64,000 bases of DNA from Burkholderiales bacterium (lineage in GTDB: Bacteria > Pseudomonadota > Gammaproteobacteria > Burkholderiales > Burkholderiaceae_C): assembly GCA_028868825.1 (NCBI GenBank), contig JAGWTU010000003.1:62001-126000 (forward strand). Direction: 5' to 3'. Both the position numbers and the translations under genes were made by a program. Shown one piece after another: positions 26,581 through 35,637 of this stretch (positions are counted from its first letter, which is position 1; the number at the start of each line of letters is the position of its first letter). Below the pieces are notes generated by a model. The model did no database searches. It had not been told where the DNA came from and worked only from the letters and a program-made list of their open reading frames with translations.

Positions 26581-27783
26581 ATGCGGGCCGCACACCCCCA
26601 GCCGCACCCCTTGTCTTCCGAACCGTTCTCGCTGCGTCGCATCGCCATCCCCGCCTTCGGCCCGTCGCTGCTGTTCGGCCTCGGCGAAGGCGCGATCCTG
26701 CCCATCGTGCCGCTGAGCGCGCGCGACCTCGGCGCCTCGGTGCCGGAAGCGGCGCTCGTCGTGACGCTGATCGGCATCGGCTCGCTCATCAGCAACGTGC
26801 CGGCGTCGCTGATCACGATGCACCGCGGCGAGCGCTGGGCCATCGTCGCCGCCGCCGTCTGGTGCGCGCTGGCGATGGCGCTCGGCGGCCTGACGGGCCA
26901 TTTCGGCCTCTTCGCCGTCGCCTGCTTCATGGTCGGCATGTCGCAGGCCGTCTTCAGCCTCGCGCGCCAGAGTTTCCTCACCGCCGCGGTGCCGCCGGCG
27001 TTCCGCGCCCGCGCGCTCTCGACGCTGGGCGGCGCGATGCGCATCGGCCTCTTCGCCGGGCCCTTCGCCGCGGCGGCGGCGATCCACCGCTGGGGCCTCG
27101 TCGGCGCCTACGGCGTCGGCATCGTCGCGCTGCTGGCGGCCGGCGCGCTGGCCGCGCGCATGCCCGAACTCGAACTCGAGGGCGCCGAGGATGTCGGCGC
27201 GCCGGCGCCCGGCCTCGGCACCATCCTGCGCGAGCGCCGCCGTGTGCTGCTGACGCTGGGCATCGGCGTCATGCTCGTCAGCGCCGTGCGCGCGACGCGC
27301 CAGGCGGTGATCCCGCTGTGGGCCGACCACCTGGGCCTGGCGCCGTCGGTCGCGGCGCTGATCTATGGCGTCGCCGGCGGCATCGACATGCTGATGTTCT
27401 ACCCCTCGGGCAAGCTGATGGACGAGAAGGGCCGGCGCTGGGTCGCCGTGCCGTCGATGCTCATCATGGGCGTGGCGCTGCTGGCGACGCCGCTGGCCCA
27501 GGGCGCCACGGGCCTGATGATCGCGGCCAGCGTGATGGGTTTCGGCAACGGCATCGGCTCGGGGATGGTGATGACGCTCGGCGCCGACCACTCGCCGCGT
27601 GCCGGGCGCGCGCATTTCCTCGGCGTCTGGCGCCTGATGTCGGACCTCGGCGCCAGCGGCGGCCCGGCGCTGCTGTCGCTGCTGGCGGCGGCGGCCACGC
27701 TGGGCAGCGGCATCGCGGTCAGCGGGCTGATCGCCTTCGCCGCGGCGGCGCAGCTCGCCTACTGGATTCCGCGCGCGCGCTGA
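26581..27783 (+). CDS. MFS transporter
   Basis: Major facilitator of 400 residues with about 12 hydrophobic segments. The first begins at IAIPAFGPSLLFGLGEGAI and the last ends at LAYWIPRAR. The loop-2 signature is weak, but the charged central loop (ELELEGAEDVG to ILRERRR) between helices 6 and 7 and the glycine-rich GFGNGIGSGMVMTLGAD are typical. The ATG at 26581 lies 28 bp after the glycosidase remnant; a TTG at 26611 is an alternative start. Substrate is not evident; drug/metabolite efflux or sugar export are both possible. It converges with the next gene, with 10 bp between stops. Confidence 0.85.
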   Translation: MRAAHPQPHPLSSEPFSLRRIAIPAFGPSLLFGLGEGAILPIVPLSARDLGASVPEAALVVTLIGIGSLISNVPASLITMHRGERWAIVAAAVWCALAMALGGLTGHFGLFAVACFMVGMSQAVFSLARQSFLTAAVPPAFRARALSTLGGAMRIGLFAGPFAAAAAIHRWGLVGAYGVGIVALLAAGALAARMPELELEGAEDVGAPAPGLGTILRERRRVLLTLGIGVMLVSAVRATRQAVIPLWADHLGLAPSVAALIYGVAGGIDMLMFYPSGKLMDEKGRRWVAVPSMLIMGVALLATPLAQGATGLMIAASVMGFGNGIGSGMVMTLGADHSPRAGRAHFLGVWRLMSDLGASGGPALLSLLAAAATLGSGIAVSGLIAFAAAAQLAYWIPRAR

Positions 27784-27793
27784 ACGCTGAATC

Positions 27794-28882
27794 TCACTTC
27801 AACGCATGCTCCAGCGCCAGCAGCGCCCAGGAGGTCGCCAGCTCGGGCTTGTCTTCCCACCACAGCTTGGACTGGTGGTTGATCCAGGAGCCGTCGCGCT
27901 CCTGGATGTTCACCAGGCGGTCGGCGAGCTCGTTGCGCCAGTTGTGGTGCTGGCCGCGCTTGTCGACGAAATCGTCCTGGCCGTAGGCGTACATGACCTT
28001 GGCGTAGGCGCCGTAGAAATAGAACAGCGTCGTCTGCGTATCGGTGCCCGGGTTGGTGTCGAGCGTGTAGTTGCTGGTCAGCCAGTGGTAGGCGGCCTGC
28101 ACGCGCGGATCGGCCTTGTCGGTGCCGGCGAACAGCAGGCTCAGCATGCCGGCGGCGGTCATGCTGCCGTAGGACTTGGTGCCGCCGCCGAGTTCCGGCG
28201 GATCCATGCCCGGCGAGTAGGCGAAGCCGCCGTCGTTGCCCGACCATTTCTGGTCGTTGCTCTCGCTGCGGTTCTGCATCCGGGTGGCGAAGATCATCGC
28301 CTTCTTCCAGACCGGATCGTTGGGATCCAGCGCCGTCGCCTTCAGCGCCTCCAGCGCGACGTGCAGGTTCGACACGTCGGGCCGCTCGTCGCCGCCGTAG
28401 CCCATGCCGCCGTACCAGTTGTCGACGGGGGCAAAGCCGCGGCTCTCGCCGATCTGCGCCTTGATGATGTACTGCTGCGCCTTGGCGATCACCGGCGCCC
28501 ATTGCGGGTCGTGGGTGGCCGCCAGCGCGGTGATCGAGACGGCGGTGTTGTAGCTCTGGTCGTGCTGGATCTCGACGATCGAGCCGTCGGGATTCTGGCG
28601 CGAGGCGATGAATTTCGCCGTGCGCGCGACCAGGGGTTTGTCCGCTTCGGGAACGCCGCGCGGGTTCTCCAGGATCACCCGCAGCGCCAGCGCCGTCAGG
28701 CCGACCGAATGGCCGACCGAGCCGTCGGCCGCCTGATGGGCCTTCAGCCACGCGATGCCCTTGTCGACCGCGAGCTGCGCCTTGTCATGCACCGCCGGGT
28801 TCATCGCCGGCGCCGCCTGGGCGGCGCCGATCGCGCACAGCAGGGCCGCCGACAGGAACTTCATCTTCATCCAATTCGCCAT
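27794..28882 (-). CDS. Secreted squalene-cyclase-like (prenyltransferase/squalene oxidase repeat) protein
   Basis: Protein of 362 residues with a signal peptide (MKMKFLSAALLCAIGAAQA) followed by repeats of the alpha/alpha-barrel type found in squalene-hopene cyclases and prenyltransferases: GIAWLKAHQAADGSVG, AKFIASRQNPDGSIV, GFAPVDNWYGGMGYGG, MQNRSESNDQKWSGNDGGFAYSP and VNIQERDGSWI. No DxDD-type cyclase motif is seen, and it is only about half the length of hopene cyclases. It is therefore more likely a periplasmic binding or structural barrel than a cyclase. The ribosome site GAGGAG is strong. An outer-membrane protein gene lies 44 bp upstream, probably in the same operon. Confidence 0.75.
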   Translation of the reverse strand: MANWMKMKFLSAALLCAIGAAQAAPAMNPAVHDKAQLAVDKGIAWLKAHQAADGSVGHSVGLTALALRVILENPRGVPEADKPLVARTAKFIASRQNPDGSIVEIQHDQSYNTAVSITALAATHDPQWAPVIAKAQQYIIKAQIGESRGFAPVDNWYGGMGYGGDERPDVSNLHVALEALKATALDPNDPVWKKAMIFATRMQNRSESNDQKWSGNDGGFAYSPGMDPPELGGGTKSYGSMTAAGMLSLLFAGTDKADPRVQAAYHWLTSNYTLDTNPGTDTQTTLFYFYGAYAKVMYAYGQDDFVDKRGQHHNWRNELADRLVNIQERDGSWINHQSKLWWEDKPELATSWALLALEHALK

Positions 28883-28926
28883 CAGAAATCTCCTCGATGC
28901 ATGCCGCGCGGGCGCGGCGAACTCGT

Positions 28927-29889
28927 TCAGAACTCCCAGCCCAGGATCACGTAGGCGTTGAGCTTCATCGATTCGCTGGTCAGTCCGAACAGCGGCGCGA
29001 AGTCCAGGTGCATCTGCTTGACCGGGGTCCAGCGGATCGAGGGACCGATCTGCAGATCGCGCTCATTGTGCCCGCGCGAACCCGCGGCGCTGGTCCAGCC
29101 GAGCCGCGTCTCGACGCCGAGTTCGAGCTTGTGGTCGATGGTGCTGTTGGAAATGCCGGCGGTGAACTGCTTCTCGGTCGTGCGCTGGCCGCTGATCTGC
29201 TGCTCGACCGAGAAGTTCACACCCCAGTGCCAGCCGGGCGCCAGCGCGTCGCCGAGCAGCAGCTTGGCCTCGATCAGGTCGGGGCTGCCGCTGTTGCTCG
29301 TGTACTCGAGGTACAGCGTCGGGTTGCCCCAGATCTTGCCCCAGTCGTCGAGCGCCCAGCGCACCTCGCCCGAGAAGCCCGACGACCCCGGACCGCTGGA
29401 GCCGATGTCGTGTCCGGTGTTCAGGTAGAGATCGATCTGCAGATGGTGCGGCAGGCCGAATTCGAGCTCGCTCTGCGTCGTCAGATGCGTCGGCTGGCTC
29501 TTGTCCTTGGGCGTCTCGAAACGCCACCACTGCTCGAAGTCCATCACGCCATTCGGAATGACGTAGGTGCGCGTGCCCGAGAACAGCCGCTGCGCCGTCC
29601 AGCGGGGTTGCGCATAGTCGCCGATCAGCTCGTCGTCCTTGAACTTGGGCAGCGGCTTGCCGACGATGTTGATCGCCGGCATGTTGTAGCTGCTCTGCCG
29701 TTGCGCCGTGTCGGCCTCCGCTTCGCGGTTCTTCGCGTCGGATTTCGCTGCTTCGGCGCCGGGATTGACGATCGACTGCGCGTTCGCGGCCGTGCCTGCG
29801 AACGCCATGACGAGCGCCAGGACCCGGCCTGCCCGGGCCGCTGCGGGGGATTGGAATTCCAAGAGATCGAACATGCCCAAACCTTTCAT
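28927..29889 (-). CDS. Outer-membrane beta-barrel protein of unknown function
   Basis: Exported protein of 320 residues. The signal peptide spans VLALVMAFAGTAANAQ (about residues 23-38); a polar linker follows, then alternating polar/hydrophobic strands such as TTQSELEFGLPHHLQIDLYL, NPTLYLEYTSN and LDFAPLFGLTSES, ending with the aromatic terminus AYVILGWEF expected of an outer-membrane barrel. I do not recognise a named family with confidence. A second ATG lies at 29874 with AAAGG ahead of it and could be the true start. Its operon partner is the secreted cyclase-like barrel, so the two may handle the same hydrophobic ligand (inference). Confidence 0.65.
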   Translation of the reverse strand: MKGLGMFDLLEFQSPAAARAGRVLALVMAFAGTAANAQSIVNPGAEAAKSDAKNREAEADTAQRQSSYNMPAINIVGKPLPKFKDDELIGDYAQPRWTAQRLFSGTRTYVIPNGVMDFEQWWRFETPKDKSQPTHLTTQSELEFGLPHHLQIDLYLNTGHDIGSSGPGSSGFSGEVRWALDDWGKIWGNPTLYLEYTSNSGSPDLIEAKLLLGDALAPGWHWGVNFSVEQQISGQRTTEKQFTAGISNSTIDHKLELGVETRLGWTSAAGSRGHNERDLQIGPSIRWTPVKQMHLDFAPLFGLTSESMKLNAYVILGWEF

Positions 29890-29976
29890 CCGGTGATTCG
29901 AGTCGGCTCGTGCATTCGGGTGAACGCCGAAGCCTCAGGGGACTCTCCGGCCACGGGGTCTGGGCAGCCGGTTGAA

Positions 29977-29982
29977 AGTATA
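29977..29982 (-). promoter_or_regulatory. Possible -10 element for the outer-membrane protein operon
   Basis: TATACT on the minus strand, about 90 bases upstream of the outer-membrane protein start, in an AT-richer patch of the intergenic region 29890-30150. No convincing -35 is visible 17 bases upstream, so this is only a candidate. The same gap holds the palindrome at 30102-30113. Confidence 0.3.
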
Positions 29983-30101
29983 GCTACTCGAATGGACCGA
30001 GACACCCCTATTCAGGTGGCTTCCGGCACGCTTCAAGTGCCGCGGCGAGCGACGTATTTCACGCGGGCGGGCATTTCCCGCGCCAGGCCGTTCCCGTCCG
30101 G

Positions 30102-30113
30102 GACCGGCCGGTC
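30102..30113. promoter_or_regulatory. Palindrome GACCG-GC-CGGTC, related to the TetR boxes
   Basis: A 12-bp perfect palindrome matching the core of the boxes at 9409, 9506 and 11392 but lacking the outer C/G pair. It is in the 261-base non-coding gap before the outer-membrane protein gene, which holds no other recognisable gene. It could bring that operon under the same regulator, but a chance match in GC-rich DNA is possible. Confidence 0.3.
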
Positions 30114-30150
30114 GACTCGGGAGGTCCGGTTGCGGGGTGTCATGTCGGTG

Positions 30151-30927
30151 CTAGATCGGCGCTATGGCCCAGGTCGCGATGGCCGTCATCAGCGCGATCT
30201 GCAGGCCGACGGCGAACGCCGTCGCGGCGAGCGCCAGCAGCGCCGCCCGCCATCGCCGCCCGGTGCCCGCGAAGACGGCGTAGAGCACGCCCGCCTTGTA
30301 CGCGAACGGCACCACGCTGCCGACGACCCAGGCGATGCGGAAAGCCGGCGTGCCGTCGACGCCGAGCAGGACGACGAACAACAGCAGATACAGGATATTG
30401 ACGGCCGACATCGAATAGGCGTTGATCACCAGATGCTCGGCATAGCCGCGTCCGCGGCCGCGGAACAGCAGCCAGGTGATCGCCGCCAGCAGCGGCAGGT
30501 CCAGCACCTGCAGCAGGGTGCGGTACTTGAACTGGAAATTGAGCAGTCGCGATTGCGTTGCCAAGGTATCGGGCGCCAGACCGGCGAGCAGCGGCGTCAG
30601 GTCGAAGCGGTGGTTGGTATAGAGCAGTGCCGCGAATCCGGCCGTCAGCGTGAGCAGATTCAGCGGATTCGCGAACTCGACGCGGTGACCGTCGAGATAG
30701 CGCAAGATCACCTGCCCGGGCCGGCGCGCCAGTCCCGCCAGCGTATGCAGCAGGCCGCGCTGGCGCGGCAGCTGGGCCGCGATATTGCGCAGCGTCAAGC
30801 GTGCGACATCGCGACGCTGGCCGCAATGGCTGCAGCAAAGACCGGTCAGTTCGGTGGCGCAGTTCGCGCAGGTCCGAACGGGCAGCGCGGCGCCGCTCGC
30901 CTGCCCCGGATCATCGACGCCCTTCAA
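30151..30927 (-). CDS. DUF3667 family membrane protein with zinc ribbon
   Basis: Membrane protein of about 258 residues. The N-terminus carries a zinc-ribbon-like CANCATELTGLCCSHCGQ (two CxxC-type pairs), followed by a segment rich in Arg and then four hydrophobic spans: LNLLTLTAGFAALLY, VLDLPLLAAITWLLF, AVNILYLLLFVVLLG and ALLALAATAFAVGLQIALM. This layout fits DUF3667. I place the start at a TTG (30927-30925) that overlaps the TGA of the upstream transporter-like gene (ATTGA), implying translational coupling; no better start precedes the zinc ribbon. Function unknown. It ends the long minus-strand N-acetylglucosamine cluster. Confidence 0.7.
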   Translation of the reverse strand: MKGVDDPGQASGAALPVRTCANCATELTGLCCSHCGQRRDVARLTLRNIAAQLPRQRGLLHTLAGLARRPGQVILRYLDGHRVEFANPLNLLTLTAGFAALLYTNHRFDLTPLLAGLAPDTLATQSRLLNFQFKYRTLLQVLDLPLLAAITWLLFRGRGRGYAEHLVINAYSMSAVNILYLLLFVVLLGVDGTPAFRIAWVVGSVVPFAYKAGVLYAVFAGTGRRWRAALLALAATAFAVGLQIALMTAIATWAIAPI

Positions 30928-32162
30928 TGGAAGAACAGGTAGGCGACGAAGATCGCCGCCACCACGCCCGCGAAATCGGCCAGCAGCCCCATCGAGATCG
31001 AATAGCGCGGCCTCTTGATGCCGACCGAGCCGTAATACAGCGCGACGATGTAGAACGTCGTGTCGGCCGAACCCTGGAAGACGCAGGCCAGGCGCCCGAC
31101 GAAGGAGTCGACGCCGTAGGACTTCATCGCATCGACCATCATCGCCCGCGAGCCGCTGCCGCTGAGCGGCTTCATCAGCGCCGTCGGCAGCGCCGGCGTG
31201 AAATCGGTGTTGAGCCCGAGGTGCGAGAACACGCCATTGAATCCGGCGACGACCAGCGCCAGCACGCCCGAATTGCGCAGCACGCTGACGGCGACGAGCA
31301 TGCCCACCAGATAGGGGATGATCGTGATCGAGGTCTGGATGCCGCCCTTGGCGCCCTCGATGAAGGCGTCGTAGACATTGACCCGGCGCCGCATCGCGCC
31401 GACCATGAAGGCGACCATGATCGCCAGCAGCAGCAGATTGCTGCTCAGCTTCGAGAACACCTCGATCTCGGCGCGGTTCATGTGCCGGCTCATGAACCAG
31501 ACGAGTCCCCCGATGCCGGCCGAGATGCCGCCGAGCCAGCCGAGCACGACGCGGTCGAACAGGTTGATGCGCTGGCGGATCGCCACGCCGACGAGGCCGA
31601 CGACGGTCGCGACATAGGTCGCGATCAGGCAGGGGATGAAGATGTCCGACGGATCCTTGGCGCCGAGCACGGCGCGCTGCGCCATGATCGCCAGCGGGAT
31701 CAGCGTCAGCCCCGAGGTGTGCAGCACGAGGAACATGATCTGCGCGTCGCTGGCCTCGTCGGGGTCGGGATTGAGCGTCTGCAGGCTCTCCATCGCCTTC
31801 AGTCCGAACGGCGTCGCGGCATTGTCCAGTCCGAGCATATTGGCCGAGAAGTTCATCACCATGTGGCCGTTGGCCGGGTGGTTCTTGGGCACGCCGGGGA
31901 AGATGCGCTCGAAGAAGGGCGCGATGAGGCGGGCGATGAAGTCGATCGCGCCGGCCTTCTCGCCGATCTTCATGATGCCCAGCCACAGCGTCATCACGCC
32001 GGCCAGCGGCAGCGCGATGTCCATCACGGCGACCTTGGCCGAATCGAAGGTGCCGTCGACGATGCGCTTGAAGACCTCGACATCGCCCAGCAGCAGCCAC
32101 TGCACCGCGGCGGCGACGAAACCGACGAAGAAGAAGCCGGTCCAGAGGTAATTCAGCACCAT
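30924..32162 (-). CDS. Nucleoside-recognition (gate) membrane protein, SpmA-SpmB-like fusion
   Basis: Integral membrane protein of 412 residues with two nucleoside-recognition (Gate) domains, like SpmA (first half) fused to SpmB (second half). The first half holds MDIALPLAGVMTLWLGIMKIGEKAG and NFSANMLGLDNAATPFGLKAM; the second holds GAKGGIQTSITIIPYLVGMLVAVSVLR and VFQGSADTTFYIVALYYGSVGI. Both are the usual landmarks, and about ten transmembrane spans are visible. Transport of nucleosides or muropeptide-related compounds has been suggested for the family but is not proven. It follows nagB by 50 bp in the same direction and is coupled to the DUF3667 gene. Confidence 0.85.
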   Translation of the reverse strand: MVLNYLWTGFFFVGFVAAAVQWLLLGDVEVFKRIVDGTFDSAKVAVMDIALPLAGVMTLWLGIMKIGEKAGAIDFIARLIAPFFERIFPGVPKNHPANGHMVMNFSANMLGLDNAATPFGLKAMESLQTLNPDPDEASDAQIMFLVLHTSGLTLIPLAIMAQRAVLGAKDPSDIFIPCLIATYVATVVGLVGVAIRQRINLFDRVVLGWLGGISAGIGGLVWFMSRHMNRAEIEVFSKLSSNLLLLAIMVAFMVGAMRRRVNVYDAFIEGAKGGIQTSITIIPYLVGMLVAVSVLRNSGVLALVVAGFNGVFSHLGLNTDFTPALPTALMKPLSGSGSRAMMVDAMKSYGVDSFVGRLACVFQGSADTTFYIVALYYGSVGIKRPRYSISMGLLADFAGVVAAIFVAYLFFH

Positions 32163-32212
32163 GACGGGGTTCGGTCGCCGGTTGGGGGGTGGGGGCGGCC
32201 GGCGACGCCCGC

Positions 32213-33016
32213 TCAATGCGGGGGCGTCCCCGGGCCGGGGTTCTCGAGCCGGCGATTCTCGCGCTCGATGTGTTTGAAGAATTCGACGTCGGTCAGCGCC
32301 GAGGCGGCCGCCTCGTCGATGACCACCACGGCGCGCTCGTGCAGCTGCAGCGCCGACGCCGGGCAGGATGCGGTGACGGGCCCCTCGACCATGGCCCGGA
32401 TCGCCGCCGCCTTGGCCGCGCCGGTGGCCACCAGCAGCGCCGTTCTCGATTCGAGGATCGTGCCGATGCCCATCGTGATCGCCAGATGCGGCTGGAATTC
32501 GCCGGCCGCAAAGAAGCGCGCATTGTCGGCGATGGTCGAGCGGCTGAGCGTCTTGATGCGGGTGCGCGAGCGCAGCGACGAGAACGGCTCGTTGAAGCCG
32601 ATGTGGCCGTTGCGGCCGATGCCCAGCAGCTGCAGGTCGATGCCGCCCTTGCGCGCGATGGCGGCCTCGTAGTCGGCGCAGGCCTGCGCCGCGTTGGCGG
32701 CGTCGCCGCGGGGCACCGCCGTGTTCACCGGATCGATGTCGATATGGTCGAACAGGTGGCGGTCCATGAAGTGGCGGTAGCTCTGCGGATGCACCGCCGG
32801 CAGCCCCCAGTACTCGTCGAGGTTGAAGGTGCTGACCTCGCGGAAACTGACGCGGCCGGCGCGGCAGGCGGCGACCAGCTCGCGGTACAGCGCCAGCGGC
32901 GTGGCGCCGGTGGCCAGGCCCAGCACCATCGCCGGCCGCGCGACGATGCGGCGCACGATGAGGTCGGCGCAGTAGGCGGCGACCTGCGCGGCATCGTCCT
33001 GGATCACGACTTTCAT
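32213..33016 (-). CDS. nagB: Glucosamine-6-phosphate deaminase NagB
   Basis: Cytoplasmic enzyme of 267 residues that converts glucosamine-6-phosphate to fructose-6-phosphate and ammonia. Recognisable family segments are [26 protein letters not shown] with its catalytic Asp region, [17 protein letters not shown], and [23 protein letters not shown], which contains the catalytic His. The length matches the bacterial enzyme. It is directly downstream (2 bp) of nagX in the cluster that also supplies the PTS and hexosaminidase. The deacetylase NagA, needed to feed it, is not in this window. Confidence 0.95.
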   Translation of the reverse strand: MKVVIQDDAAQVAAYCADLIVRRIVARPAMVLGLATGATPLALYRELVAACRAGRVSFREVSTFNLDEYWGLPAVHPQSYRHFMDRHLFDHIDIDPVNTAVPRGDAANAAQACADYEAAIARKGGIDLQLLGIGRNGHIGFNEPFSSLRSRTRIKTLSRSTIADNARFFAAGEFQPHLAITMGIGTILESRTALLVATGAAKAAAIRAMVEGPVTASCPASALQLHERAVVVIDEAAASALTDVEFFKHIERENRRLENPGPGTPPH

Positions 33017-33018
33017 GG

Positions 33019-34134
33019 TCAGAGTTTGATGTAGATCCGCCGCCGGTCCAAGACGTAACCGACGAGCCAGCAGCCGAACATGAAGGCCAGCGAGAACAGC
33101 AGCGAGCCGTTCCTGTCGCCGGCCCAGCCCTGGAAACCCTCGGCATAGAGCCATTCCATCAGCGACGGCTTGCCGACATGCACCAGCCACAGCACCGACA
33201 TCCCGACCTCGGCCAGGAGGTAGATGAACAGCGTGTTGCGCCCGAAGACGGCGAAGAAATACGTCCAGCGCCGCTGGCCGCGCAGATCGATGACATAGCT
33301 GAGCAGGGCCAGCACGAAGCAGTCGATGCCGATCGTGCACAGCACGTAGGACGACGTCCAGAGCTTCTTGTTGATCGGCAGCACGAGGCTCCAGCCCAGC
33401 GCCGCGACGACGCAGAGGCCGGCCGCCAGCGACAGCTTGGCGATGCCCTCGTAGCCCGCACCGTGCCGGCGCAGCAGCCGGGCGGCGAAATAGCCGGCCA
33501 GCACGTTGACGATCGCCGGCAGCGTGCCGAGCAGGCCCTCGGGGTCGAAGGCGATGCCCTCGCCGTGATAGAGATGCGCATCGCCCAGCAGCCAGCGATC
33601 GAGGCGCAGGCCGGCGTTGCCGGTCAGCGTGTAGTCGCCCCAGCGCGCCATCACCCACCAGCTCGCCAGCAGGGCCAGGGCGCAGAACACCAGCGCGCCG
33701 CGCCGACCGCCGTAATGCAGGATCAGCATCGCGCCGGCCCAGCTCAGCGCGATGCGCTGCAGGACGCCGAGGATGCGCGTGTGGTCCAGCGGCAGCAGGC
33801 TCAGCCGGCCGGCCGCGTCGAACTGGAAGAACGGAAACCAATAAAGCAAATAGCCGCAGAGGAAGATCAGCGCGCCGCGCCGCAGCACCTTGGACAGCAG
33901 GGCCGCCTGCCCGAGCCCCTGGTATTTCTCCACCGTATGGCTCATCGCCGCGCCGACGACGAACAGGAACGACGGGAACACGACGTCGGTCAGCGTCAGC
34001 CCATGCCAGGGAGCGTGCAGCAGTTGGGTGTACGACAGCGTCTCGCTGATCGACATGTTGACGACGATCATCAGCGCCAGCGTGATGCCGCGCATCACGT
34101 CGATGGTTTGCGAGCGTTCCTTCAATACGGTCAT
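33019..34134 (-). CDS. nagX: NagX-like membrane acyltransferase (DUF5009 / HGSNAT family)
   Basis: Polytopic membrane protein of 371 residues, about ten spans. The N-terminus [20 protein letters not shown] and [22 protein letters not shown] are hallmark segments of the family that includes heparan-alpha-glucosaminide N-acetyltransferase. In other proteobacterial N-acetylglucosamine regulons the same gene is called nagX and is proposed to act on or transport amino sugars. The conserved [13 protein letters not shown] (His in the middle) is present. It lies between the histidine kinase gene (21 bp) and nagB (2 bp). Confidence 0.88.
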   Translation of the reverse strand: MTVLKERSQTIDVMRGITLALMIVVNMSISETLSYTQLLHAPWHGLTLTDVVFPSFLFVVGAAMSHTVEKYQGLGQAALLSKVLRRGALIFLCGYLLYWFPFFQFDAAGRLSLLPLDHTRILGVLQRIALSWAGAMLILHYGGRRGALVFCALALLASWWVMARWGDYTLTGNAGLRLDRWLLGDAHLYHGEGIAFDPEGLLGTLPAIVNVLAGYFAARLLRRHGAGYEGIAKLSLAAGLCVVAALGWSLVLPINKKLWTSSYVLCTIGIDCFVLALLSYVIDLRGQRRWTYFFAVFGRNTLFIYLLAEVGMSVLWLVHVGKPSLMEWLYAEGFQGWAGDRNGSLLFSLAFMFGCWLVGYVLDRRRIYIKL

Positions 34135-34155
34135 CGTGGGTTCCCGGGACGACGA

Positions 34156-35637
34156 TCAGGCGGGCAGGTCTGGCGGATCAGGCGGATCCGGCAGGCGGAT
34201 GGTCGCCACGAGGCCGCCGTCCGGATGGTTGTGCAGCGACAGCTCGCCGCCATGCGCCTGGACGATGCCGCGCGCGATGCCCAGGCCCAGTCCCAGGCCG
34301 CCCTCGTTGCGCTCGCGGCCATGGCCCAGCCGCACCCGGGGTTCGAACAGCGTGCCCAGCGCTTCCTCGGGCACGCCGGGGCCGTGGTCGCGGACCTCGA
34401 TGACGACCCAGCCGGCTTCGGCGCGCGCCGTGATCTCGGCGCGCTCGCCGTAGAAGAGCGCGTTGTCGAGCAGGTTGCCGAGCGCCCGCCGCAATGCCAG
34501 CGGCTTGGCGCGGACCGTCAGGCCCGATTCGGCGTAGCTCACGACGCGCCCGCCCAGGCGGGCGCCGCGCACCATGCGGTCGATGAGACCGTCCAGCCGC
34601 AGCTCGACGCGGTTCTCGTGGATGTCGCTGTCCTTCACGCATTGCAGCGCGCCCTTGACCATCATGTCGAGCTCGTCGAGGTCCTCCTCGAATTCGCCGC
34701 GCAGCGCGTCGTCCTCGAGCAGCTCGGAGCGCAGCTTGAGCCGCGTGATCGGCGTGCGCAGGTCGTGCGAGATCGAGACGAAGAGCCGCTCGCGATCCTC
34801 GAGATAGCGCTGGATGCGCTCGCGCATGGCGCCGAAGGCGCGCGCCGTGTTGATGAATTCGCGGCTGCCGGTCTCGGGCAGGCTGGGCATGCGCTCGTCC
34901 TTGCCGAAGGCCTCGGCGGCGTCCGACAGCGCGGCCAGCGGCCGCGTGATCCAGCGCAGCACGACGAGGATCGACAGCACCAGCACGGCGGCCAGCGAAA
35001 GCCCCTGCAGGATCAGCCGGTCCGACGACAGCGGGTTGTCGCTGCTCAAGAAATAGGGGTTGGGCATCAGCGTCGCCAGATAGAGCCAGTTGCCGGGTTC
35101 GAGCTCGGTCTGGATCACCAGCACCGGCGCCGGGTCGGGCTTGATCAGCAGGATGTGCTGGACCCAGCTCTCGGGCAGGTCGGTGATCTTGACGCCGTCG
35201 CGCGAGACCGTCAGCTGGTCGGGCCAGGCGAATGCCAGCCGGTAATCCGGCGTGTTCGGCAGGTCGGCCTTCAGCGTCGATTGCAGCGTCTCGATGACCG
35301 TATCGGCCAAGGCGCTGTGCTCCATCGATTTCACCGGCACATAGTCGTTGCCGACGTTGACGTAGAAGCGCGTGCCGCCCATTTCGCGGAACTGGCGGAT
35401 CATCAGCATGCGGTAATTCGCCGGCAGGCTGCGAAAGAAGCGGATCGAGCTCGAGGCGCCATGCCCGAGATAGCGCGCCGCCGTCCGCGCATCGATCTCG
35501 GCCCGCGCCCGCAATTGCGAGGCCCACACCAGGTTGCCGGCCAATTGCGTCAGCAGCACGCCGGCCACCATCACCAGCGACAGCCGCCCCAGCAGCGACT
35601 GCGGCAGCCAGCGCCAGGCGCCGCCCGGTTCAGGCAT
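34156..35637 (-). CDS. Sensor histidine kinase
   Basis: Membrane kinase of 493 residues. Transmembrane span 1 is near residues 20-36, the periplasmic sensor domain spans about 40-205 and span 2 about 208-228. A HAMP region follows, then the phosphoacceptor His291 in [16 protein letters not shown]-box [10 protein letters not shown] and the G2 box [19 protein letters not shown]. The ATG at 35637 overlaps the response regulator gene by 8 bases. A solute-binding protein gene lies just upstream in the operon, so the periplasmic domain may read sugar through that protein. Target genes are probably those of the surrounding amino-sugar cluster (inference). Confidence 0.93.
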   Translation of the reverse strand: MPEPGGAWRWLPQSLLGRLSLVMVAGVLLTQLAGNLVWASQLRARAEIDARTAARYLGHGASSSIRFFRSLPANYRMLMIRQFREMGGTRFYVNVGNDYVPVKSMEHSALADTVIETLQSTLKADLPNTPDYRLAFAWPDQLTVSRDGVKITDLPESWVQHILLIKPDPAPVLVIQTELEPGNWLYLATLMPNPYFLSSDNPLSSDRLILQGLSLAAVLVLSILVVLRWITRPLAALSDAAEAFGKDERMPSLPETGSREFINTARAFGAMRERIQRYLEDRERLFVSISHDLRTPITRLKLRSELLEDDALRGEFEEDLDELDMMVKGALQCVKDSDIHENRVELRLDGLIDRMVRGARLGGRVVSYAESGLTVRAKPLALRRALGNLLDNALFYGERAEITARAEAGWVVIEVRDHGPGVPEEALGTLFEPRVRLGHGRERNEGGLGLGLGIARGIVQAHGGELSLHNHPDGGLVATIRLPDPPDPPDLPA

